Shown piece by piece: positions 1 to 5,117 of a DNA stretch of 12,042 nucleotides. Both the position numbers and the translations under genes were made by a program. Under the pieces are notes generated by a model. That model made no database searches. It was not told the origin of the DNA and was given only the letters and a program-made list of their open reading frames with translations. Origin of the DNA: an uncultured Campylobacter sp. (GTDB lineage Bacteria > Campylobacterota > Campylobacteria > Campylobacterales > Campylobacteraceae); assembly GCF_938045535.1 (NCBI RefSeq), contig NZ_CALIMQ010000076.1:1-12042 (forward strand). Direction: 5' to 3'. Numbering within the stretch: position 1 is the first letter of the stretch; each line of letters starts with the position of its first letter.

Positions 1-267
1 TTTTGGGTGTTTTCTTAGTATTCCTTCGGCTATTTGTACCAAATAATCGAGTCCTCCTGCTACTTGCATAGCCGTAATAGCGGCGATAACAGACATAATG
101 ATTAAAATGACGTCCCATGGTATACTGCCCGCTTTTAGACCAAGCCCCAACGTAAGAATGACGACGCCAAGACCGCCTGCATAGCCTATAGCCATACCAC
201 CTAGTCTAACACCCAAAAATATCGCACCGAAGAGTACGATCAATTGCAATATCAATGAAATGTCCAT
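1..267 (-). CDS. dcuA: Anaerobic C4-dicarboxylate antiporter DcuA, N-terminal part (runs off the left edge)
   Basis: Inner-membrane antiporter of the Dcu family, which exchanges aspartate, fumarate or malate for succinate and so feeds fumarate respiration. Only the first 89 codons are in the window. The visible part has two hydrophobic stretches (about residues 4-37 and 47-66). It carries Dcu family blocks including RLGGMAIGYAGGLGV and ITAMQVAGGLDYLVQIAE. The second block and the nearby IPWDV match DcuA better than DcuB as I recall both families. The ATG at 267 is set by an AAGGAG site (minus strand, 280-275) seven bases upstream. The gene follows aspA on the same strand, the classic aspA-dcuA arrangement, but the gap is 286 bp, so it may have its own promoter. 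Family assignment is firm; DcuA over DcuB rests on sequence recall and context. Confidence 0.9.
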   Translation of the reverse strand, partial: MDISLILQLIVLFGAIFLGVRLGGMAIGYAGGLGVVILTLGLGLKAGSIPWDVILIIMSVIAAITAMQVAGGLDYLVQIAEGILRKHPK

Positions 268-553
268 TGCAAAACTCCTTATAAAGTAATTTTTTTAACG
301 GCGCGCAGAATTCTAAAGATTTCAGCAGGTAAAATCCGAATTATCTTTATAATTCAGTGGTCGGAATTCTATGCGGAATTTTATCTTAAAATTTCGCAAG
401 CGGAATTTTACTCCACGGAAGCTAAATCTAACTTGATGAAATTCTGCATCTACGGAATTCTGCACGATAAATCTTATCTATTTAGAATTCTACTTTGCGG
501 AATTTCGCCTATTAAATTAACCGACGAAATTCCGCGCCGCACCTAGTTTGAAA
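268..553. repeat. aspA-dcuA intergenic region with clustered GCGGAATTT/GAATTC words
   Basis: No ORF is credible in these 286 bp. They hold a dense cluster of short related words: GAATTC at 308-313 and 364-369, CGGAATTTTA exactly repeated at 374-383 and 401-410, AATTCTGCA repeated at 440-448 and 456-464, another GAATTC at 485-490, and GCGGAATTT at 497-505. The reverse complement form occurs near 525-534. A perfect inverted repeat, GAATTA-6 nt-TAATTC, lies at 338-355 and contains a TATAAA on the minus strand that could be a dcuA -10 box. No clear T-tailed terminator was seen after aspA, so read-through into dcuA is possible. Spacing between words is irregular, so this is not a CRISPR or a clean tandem repeat. 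Confidence 0.5.
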
Positions 554-1960
554 CTATTTTTTGCTCATATGTGGGTTGAGCATAGATTTAGGCTCTAGGA
601 TCTTATCGATCTCCTCTTTTTTCAAATATCCGCGCTCTAAGCAGATTTCGCCGACAGATTTTCCTGTTTGCAACGCCTCTTTGGCGATACTTGCGGATTT
701 TTCGTAACCGATGTATGGGTTGAACGCTGTAACGATACCGACGGAATTTAGCACCGATTTTAGGCAAGCTTCAGGGTTTGCTTTTAGATGTTTGATAGCT
801 TTTTCAGCTAGTGTATTCATCGCATTTTCCAAAAGCACGATCGAGTTAAATAGCGCATATGCGATGCCAGGCTCAAACGCATTAAGCTCGAATTCTCCGC
901 GCTCGGAGCAAAGCATAATCGTAACGTCGTTGCCGATAACCTCGTAGCAAGCCTCGCCTACGACCTCAGCGATGACCGGATTTACTTTACCCGGCATGAT
1001 GGAGCTGCCCGGTTGCATCTTAGGAAGCTCGATTTCGCCCAGGCCGCATCTAGGACCGGAGTTCATAAGACGTAGGTCGTTTGCGATTTTGCTTAGGCGG
1101 ACGGCTGCTGTTTTTAACGCGCCGCTAACGTGGACGAAGTCTGCGGTGTCTTGCGTAGCGGCGATGAAATCCTCTGCAGCTTTAAATTTAACGCCGGTGA
1201 TTTCACCCAGTTTTTTCTCGACTACGTTTTTGTAATCAGGGTGGCAGTTGATGCCCGTACCAATCGCCGTAGCGCCCATATTTAAGTAAGTCATCGACTC
1301 TCTAGCAGCTTTGATAAGTGCGATATCGGTTTTGATGTAGGTAGCAAAAGCGTTGAAAGTGTTTCCAAGAGTGGTAGGAACGGCGTCCTCAAGCTCCGTC
1401 CTTCCCATTTTGATGACATCTTTGTATTCTTTGGCTTTAACTTCAAGCTCTTTTTTCAAATTTTCCATAGCTTTTAGTAGATCGGTTAGCTTGGCGTAAG
1501 CGGCGACTTTGATCGAGCTAGGATAGGTATCGTTGGTGCTTTGACCTAAATTTGTGTGGTCGTTTGGATGGAGGTATTGGTATTCGCCCTTTTTGTGTCC
1601 CATGCTCTCCAAAGCTATGTTAGTAATGACCTCGTTGGTATTCATATTCGTCGAAGTTCCGGCGCCGCCTTGGATCATATCGACTACGAATTGATCTCTG
1701 AACTCTCCTGCGATGAGCCTGTCGCAAGCTTTTGCAATCGCATCGGCTTTTTGTGCGTCTAGGACTCCGACCTCTTTATTGGCTAGCGCAGCTGCTTTTT
1801 TGATTTGTGCAAATGCCTTGATAAAAAATGGATAGTCTTTGAGCGCTCGTCCGCTTAGATGGAAGTTCTCTAGTGCCCTAAATGTCTGCACACCGTAGTA
1901 AAAATCGTCGGAAATTTCTAATTCTCCGATGAAATCGTGTTCTTTTCTGGTCTTTGCCAT
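554..1960 (-). CDS. aspA: Aspartate ammonia-lyase (aspartase)
   Basis: Cytoplasmic enzyme that deaminates L-aspartate to fumarate and ammonia, supplying fumarate as electron acceptor or carbon source. The 468-residue product has the usual length of the fumarase/aspartase superfamily. Visible motifs in order: GGAGTSTNMNTNEV (98-111), HPNDHTNLGQSTND (131-144), and the superfamily signature GSSIMPGKVNP (318-328), whose Ser320 sits at the position of the catalytic base on the flexible loop. The GGAGTSTNMNTNEV block reads more like aspartase than fumarase C, and the adjoining dcuA gene supports that, since the pair imports aspartate and exports succinate. The ATG at 1960 is preceded by AAAGGAC on the minus strand. 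The fumarase alternative is unlikely. Substrate specificity is inferred from overall resemblance and context. Confidence 0.95.
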   Translation of the reverse strand: MAKTRKEHDFIGELEISDDFYYGVQTFRALENFHLSGRALKDYPFFIKAFAQIKKAAALANKEVGVLDAQKADAIAKACDRLIAGEFRDQFVVDMIQGGAGTSTNMNTNEVITNIALESMGHKKGEYQYLHPNDHTNLGQSTNDTYPSSIKVAAYAKLTDLLKAMENLKKELEVKAKEYKDVIKMGRTELEDAVPTTLGNTFNAFATYIKTDIALIKAARESMTYLNMGATAIGTGINCHPDYKNVVEKKLGEITGVKFKAAEDFIAATQDTADFVHVSGALKTAAVRLSKIANDLRLMNSGPRCGLGEIELPKMQPGSSIMPGKVNPVIAEVVGEACYEVIGNDVTIMLCSERGEFELNAFEPGIAYALFNSIVLLENAMNTLAEKAIKHLKANPEACLKSVLNSVGIVTAFNPYIGYEKSASIAKEALQTGKSVGEICLERGYLKKEEIDKILEPKSMLNPHMSKK

Positions 1961-2275
1961 AATAAGTCCTTTCGTTGAAATTGTTAATGGAATTTTAAAG
2001 CTTTTAGTATTAAAAGCAGCTTAAAACGTAACGAAAAATTAAAATTTAGAAATTAGTATGATTGTTTAAGGCTTTAAATAGAATTTTACTTAAAAAATAT
2101 TTTGGAATTCGCTACTAAGGCATAATTGCACTTTAATAGAAATATCGTATTGCACGCAGATTATGAAAGTGAAATTATAAAAATTCTTGTTTAGCTTAAA
2201 TTATAATTTGAAAAATTTGAACTTAAAGGCGATAAAATGGAATTTTTTATTGTATTTGTATTTACTAGCGCGGAG
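1961..2275. other. 315-bp gap between dedA and aspA (aspA control region)
   Basis: AT-rich DNA with no convincing gene. It contains the aspA ribosome site, a candidate aspA operator/promoter around 1992-2017, and two TATAAT-like boxes farther up (minus strand near 2174-2179; both strands near 2201-2207) that could serve as distal promoters. The dedA stop at 2276 is followed only by a 4-bp stem (TAGC/GCTA), so no strong terminator separates dedA from this region. A 23-codon hydrophobic plus-strand ORF at 2237-2308 was considered and not called. Confidence 0.5.
1992..2017 (-). promoter_or_regulatory. Candidate aspA promoter with an overlapping inverted repeat
   Basis: On the minus strand a TAAAAT box (1997-1992) lies about 30 bp upstream of the aspA start. 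Immediately upstream of it is a perfect inverted repeat GCTTTTA-4 nt-TAAAAGC (2000-2017), placed where a regulator would touch the spacer of the promoter. It could equally be a small hairpin. Both the -10 call and the operator reading are inference from position and symmetry. Confidence 0.3.
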
Positions 2276-2875
2276 CTATTTTTTGCGTTTTATAAAATAA
2301 ATATATAGGAGCGAGATTATAATGACGATGGCGAACAGAGCGATCGTAATTAGATGCAGATCTTGCTTGATTAACTCCTCGTTTTCGCCGATGAAATATC
2401 CTAAGCTCATCAGTATTAATGTCCAAATCGCAGCTCCAAGCCCAGTAAATAGCACGAAGCGCGCGACATTCATCTTTGCAAGGCCCGCAGGAAGGCTGAT
2501 GTATTGACGAATGCCTGGAATTAGGCGGCAGTTAAACGTTGAAATTTCGCCATGACGGTTAAAAAACGCTTCGAATTTTGCAAATTTCTCCTCGGTGATG
2601 CCTACGTATTTGCCGTATTTAACGATAATCTTACGTCCAAAAAAGTAGCATAGATAGTAATTAAACAGCGCGCCGGTGATGCTGCCGCCAAGCCCACAAA
2701 CAAATGCCGCAATAAAGCTCATCTGCGATTTTGAGGCCAGATAGCCCGCAGGGATCATCACTACTTCACTTGGGAAAGGAAAGAAGCTGCTTTCTAAAAA
2801 CATCATCACAAAAATGCCAAGGTATCCCCAACCTGCGACAAATTCTACGATAAAATTTACGATATTAGAAAGCAT
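2276..2875 (-). CDS. DedA/VTT-family inner-membrane protein
   Basis: Polytopic membrane protein of the DedA (SNARE-associated/VTT) family. Characterised members act in lipid-carrier (undecaprenyl phosphate or phospholipid) flipping and envelope homeostasis. The frame stays open to a TTG at 2968 (230 residues), but I place the start at the ATG at 2875, giving 199 residues. It has an AAGGA site about nine bases upstream and begins directly at the first conserved helix, while the extra 31 residues look unlike the family. Using this start, family blocks are visible early on: LESSFFPFPSEVVMIPAG, then the glycine-rich helix with FNYYLCYFFGR, then FNRHGEISTFNCRLIPGIRQYISLPAGLAKM (the RxxPxxR-type motif with the PAG turn), and two C-terminal helices ending in a basic KRKK tail. 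It follows peb4 after a large hairpin and so probably has separate transcription. The individual substrate is not predictable. Confidence 0.9.
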   Translation of the reverse strand: MLSNIVNFIVEFVAGWGYLGIFVMMFLESSFFPFPSEVVMIPAGYLASKSQMSFIAAFVCGLGGSITGALFNYYLCYFFGRKIIVKYGKYVGITEEKFAKFEAFFNRHGEISTFNCRLIPGIRQYISLPAGLAKMNVARFVLFTGLGAAIWTLILMSLGYFIGENEELIKQDLHLITIALFAIVIIISLLYIYFIKRKK

Positions 2876-2916
2876 TTGAATTCCTTGATTTAATATGTAA
2901 AAACCAGCTGAGCTTA

Positions 2917-2932
2917 AAATTTCGCGAAATTT
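2917..2932. promoter_or_regulatory. Perfect 16-bp palindrome upstream of dedA
   Basis: AAATTTCGCGAAATTT is a perfect palindrome 41 bp upstream of the preferred dedA start, and it extends imperfectly to a GCT/AGC pair on each side. Its place ahead of a possible TATTAA -10 box (minus strand 2895-2890) suits a dimeric regulator site. Similar AAATTTCGC words are common across this window, so chance or repeat drift is also possible. Confidence 0.25.
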
Positions 2933-3021
2933 AGCATCGGCAGAGCAAATAAGTTTGGAATTTAACAATCCGGCGATACAAGAGCGAGCTTAATTTTACA
3001 AAATTTAGCGCATATAAAACA

Positions 3022-3097
3022 AAGGCGCGGGCTAAAATTTATCCCTGCAAGTTGCGCCGCAGCGAACTTGCATATAAATTTAATAGCCTCGCGCCTT
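3022..3097 (-). terminator. Large nested inverted repeat after peb4, probable terminator
   Basis: Outer arms begin AAGGCGCG (3022-3029) and end CGCGCCTT (3090-3097), and continue inward through GGGCTA/TAGCC and AAATTTAT/ATAAATTT with small bulges. Inside is an 8-bp perfect stem TGCAAGTT/AACTTGCA (3046-3053 and 3065-3072), which can extend with CGC/GCG to a four-base CGCA loop. On the minus strand the outer stem is followed by TTTGTTTTATAT, fitting an intrinsic terminator for peb4 just 10 bp after its stop. The plus strand has no T-run after the stem, so the terminator would act only on the minus strand. At about 76 nt it is longer than usual. Confidence 0.55.
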
Positions 3098-3107
3098 AAA
3101 ATTAAAA

Positions 3108-3932
3108 CTATTTTGCGTATTCGATGTTTAGTTTGCCGAATAGCTCATTAGCCTTGTCATCGATTTTTTTGTTTACTTTGCTTGGAAGTAGCTGATTTTT
3201 GATGAGATCTTTTACCTTTTCAAACGGCATAGTCTCAGCCTTTTTGCTGCTTTCTTTGTAGATTACATGATATCCGAATTGTGTCTTTACCGGCGTTTTG
3301 CTCATCTCACCATCTTTTAGCGCAAACGCTGCTTTTTCAAACTCCGGCACCATCATCCCTTTGCCAAAAGAGCCCAAATCGCCACCGTTTTCTTTCGCAC
3401 TTGGATCGATTGAAATTTCTTTGGCTAGCTTATTAAATTCCTCTTTTAAATTCTCTTTTTTGACTTTTGATAGCTTCGCAATCGCGTTTTTAGCAGCCTT
3501 TTCGTCTGCTACTAAGATATGACTTGCGGTAACGGAATCTGGTTGCATGAAATTCTGTTTATTTTCATCGTAAATTTTTTTAGCTTCCTCGTCGCTGATG
3601 CTTACGTCTTTAGCCTGTTCGCGTTGCCATAGATTAAATGCGATGCCATCTTTAGCAAGCTCTAGCTGATGTTTATATTCGTCGCTGTTTTCAACGCCTG
3701 ATTTTTTCGCCTCTGCGATTAGAAGTTTGTATTTGATTAGATCGTCGATTAGTTTTTTCTTCTCATCGGCGGTCGGTTCCTGTCCGCCGTGCTGCATACC
3801 TTGAGCCAAAAACGGTGCAACATCCTCATCCGTAATAGTGATATTTGCGTCTTTTGCAGTAGCCAAAACGCCTGCATTAAGCGAAGATATAGCCATAGCG
3901 GCAACAAAGCTGAAAGATAAAATTCTTTTCAT
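3108..3932 (-). CDS. peb4: PEB4/Cbf2-like periplasmic peptidyl-prolyl cis-trans isomerase (SurA-like chaperone)
   Basis: Periplasmic foldase that isomerises prolyl bonds and chaperones outer-membrane proteins; in Campylobacter jejuni the homologue PEB4 is a major antigen affecting adhesion. The 274-residue product matches the family length closely. It begins with a signal peptide (residues 1-20, SSLNA cleavage) followed by GVLATAKDANI, close to the known mature start of PEB4. An N-terminal SurA_N-type helical chaperone part (about 30-125) leads into a parvulin domain (about 134-227), seen as ASHILV (136-141), GGDLGSFGKG (183-192), VPEFEKAAFAL and FGYHVI (219-224). A C-terminal helix returns to the chaperone part. 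The AAGGA site in AAAGGAAAAATA fixes the ATG at 3932. It has its own -10 box upstream and a large hairpin downstream, so it is probably monocistronic. Confidence 0.95.
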   Translation of the reverse strand: MKRILSFSFVAAMAISSLNAGVLATAKDANITITDEDVAPFLAQGMQHGGQEPTADEKKKLIDDLIKYKLLIAEAKKSGVENSDEYKHQLELAKDGIAFNLWQREQAKDVSISDEEAKKIYDENKQNFMQPDSVTASHILVADEKAAKNAIAKLSKVKKENLKEEFNKLAKEISIDPSAKENGGDLGSFGKGMMVPEFEKAAFALKDGEMSKTPVKTQFGYHVIYKESSKKAETMPFEKVKDLIKNQLLPSKVNKKIDDKANELFGKLNIEYAK

Positions 3933-3963
3933 TATTTTTCCTTTATTCGGTAAATTTCGCGCA

Positions 3964-3969
3964 ATTATA
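3964..3969 (-). promoter_or_regulatory. peb4 -10 box
   Basis: TATAAT on the minus strand follows a run of seven T residues and sits about 31 bp before the peb4 ATG, in the Campylobacter sigma70 style of a T-rich stretch in place of a -35. Confidence 0.6.
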
Positions 3970-4003
3970 AAAAAAGATAGTAAACAAAATAGCGAATGTC
4001 AGC

Positions 4004-4032
4004 AAATTCGGCGCGAATCCTGCGCCGAATTT
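4004..4032 (-). terminator. Inverted repeat after metQ, probable terminator
   Basis: A perfect 11-bp stem AAATTCGGCGC (4004-4014) / GCGCCGAATTT (4022-4032) with a seven-base loop begins 15 bp beyond the metQ stop and lies upstream of the peb4 promoter. Stem strength and position fit termination of metQ transcripts, although the downstream T-tract is short (ATTTGC on the minus strand). Confidence 0.6.
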
Positions 4033-4047
4033 TAAAAAGAGGAGGAG

Positions 4048-4884
4048 TTAAAACGATGGAATGATTGCGCCTTTATATTGCGTCTCGATAAATTTTTTCA
4101 CTTTCTCGCTTTGAATCGCTTTATCTAGCGCCTTGATTTTAGGGCTGTTTTCGTTGCCTTCTTTAACGCTGATGACATTTGTGTAAGGGTTGCCCTCAGC
4201 CTTTTCTAAAAATAGCGAATCCTTGATTGGGTTTAAATTTGCGTTAAAGGCAAAATTTGAGTTGATGACTGCAATATCGACATCGCCCAGGGTGCGTGGA
4301 AGCGCGGCGCCTTCAAGCTCTAAAATTTCTAAATTTTTAGGATTTTCCCAATGGTCAATATAATCAGTTACAACTCCAATTAATGCAATTTTTTTATTAT
4401 CTATGCAAATAATATCTGTATTTCCAAGTTTTTCATCGTTTTGATCTACTTCGATGAGCCCCGCGGCTACGAGCAGATCAAGTGCGCGGCTTTCGTTAGT
4501 CGGATCGTTCGGCACGGCAACTTTGGCACCGTTTTTAAGATCTTTTAAATTTTTAATCTTATGACTGTAGATGCCCATCGGCTCTAGGTGCACGCCCACG
4601 GTCGCTTTTAACTTCGTGCCTTTATTAGCGTTAAATTCCTCCATATACGGCACGTGCTGGAAAAATCCCGCATCCACGTCGCCGCTATCGGTAGCGAGGT
4701 TCGGGGTTACGTAGTCGTTGAAAACTTTTACTTCAAGATCGTAGCCTTGGGCTTTTAGATCGGGCTTGATCTGCTCTAAAATTTCGGCATGCGGTATCGG
4801 AGTAGCGGCGACTACGATTTTTTCGGCAAGAGCGAAGCTGACGACGCTAGCGCTAAGAAGCGAAGCGAGAAGAAATTTCTTCAT
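4048..4884 (-). CDS. metQ: MetQ/NlpA-family methionine-binding protein of the MetNIQ ABC importer
   Basis: Periplasmic substrate-binding protein that delivers methionine to the MetNI transporter. Family blocks seen: FNDYVTPN (56-63), VDAGFFQHVPYMEEF (70-84), VAVPNDPTNESRALDLL (122-138), NPKNLEILELEGAALPRTLGDVD (181-203) and VINSNFA (206-212). The signal peptide ends SFALA-E, a signal peptidase I site. There is no lipobox cysteine, so unlike many relatives this one is probably soluble. Residues about 150-180, between the AGLI and ENPKNL blocks, are some 19 residues longer than in E. coli MetQ as I recall it, and are encoded by unusually AT-rich DNA (see findings). An AAAGGA site sits before the ATG at 4884. 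metI is not in the window and metN lies on the other strand about 4 kb away. Methionine specificity is inferred from family and from the metN nearby. Confidence 0.9.
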   Translation of the reverse strand: MKKFLLASLLSASVVSFALAEKIVVAATPIPHAEILEQIKPDLKAQGYDLEVKVFNDYVTPNLATDSGDVDAGFFQHVPYMEEFNANKGTKLKATVGVHLEPMGIYSHKIKNLKDLKNGAKVAVPNDPTNESRALDLLVAAGLIEVDQNDEKLGNTDIICIDNKKIALIGVVTDYIDHWENPKNLEILELEGAALPRTLGDVDIAVINSNFAFNANLNPIKDSLFLEKAEGNPYTNVISVKEGNENSPKIKALDKAIQSEKVKKFIETQYKGAIIPSF

Positions 4885-4914
4885 ATTTAATCCTTTTGGT
4901 TAAAATTTCGCGGT

Positions 4915-4920
4915 ATTATA
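4915..4920 (-). promoter_or_regulatory. metQ extended -10 promoter
   Basis: The minus strand reads TGCTATAAT, a perfect extended -10 (TGnTATAAT), about 30 bp before the metQ ATG. The implied leader is only about 24 nt, too short for a SAM riboswitch. Any methionine control must act at transcription or elsewhere. Confidence 0.7.
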
Positions 4921-5029
4921 GCAGGTAGAATTTTTAATGTCAAGTGCTTTTATATGATTTTTTAAAATTTTATCTAAAATATTCTAAAATTCGATATTTC
5001 TATATATATTTAAATACTACATTTTATTG

Positions 5030-5035
5030 TATAAT
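5030..5035 (+). promoter_or_regulatory. valS -10 box
   Basis: TATAAT preceded directly by TG and by an AT-rich stretch with repeated T tracts (about 4960-5027), some 82 bp before the valS ATG. No -35 is evident. It diverges from the metQ promoter and is the likely start of the valS block. Confidence 0.6.
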
Positions 5036-5117
5036 GCAGAATTGGCACGCTTTAATGAGCGCTTTACAAAAATTCCGCTAAAATCGCAAAATTTAAAATT
5101 TTAAAAAAAGGCTGAAA

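Noticed and set aside
268..553. CRISPR array from the recurring GGAATT words
   Set aside because: Repeats are 8-10 bp, variable and irregularly spaced, with no uniform spacers and no cas genes nearby.
2237..2308. 23-codon hydrophobic plus-strand ORF (starts MEFFIVFVFTSAELFF) behind a TATAAT and an AAAGG
   Set aside because: Very short, built from T-rich DNA that gives Phe/Val/Ile by composition alone, and overlaps the 3' end of dedA antisense. Nothing beyond the weak promoter and ribosome site supports it.
2876..2968. Longer dedA start (TTG at 2968)
   Set aside because: The extra 31 residues do not resemble the family, and no ribosome site precedes the TTG, while the ATG at 2875 has AAGGA.
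4885..4914. SAM or methionine riboswitch ahead of metQ
   Set aside because: The extended -10 leaves only about 24 nt of leader, with no room for a structured aptamer.
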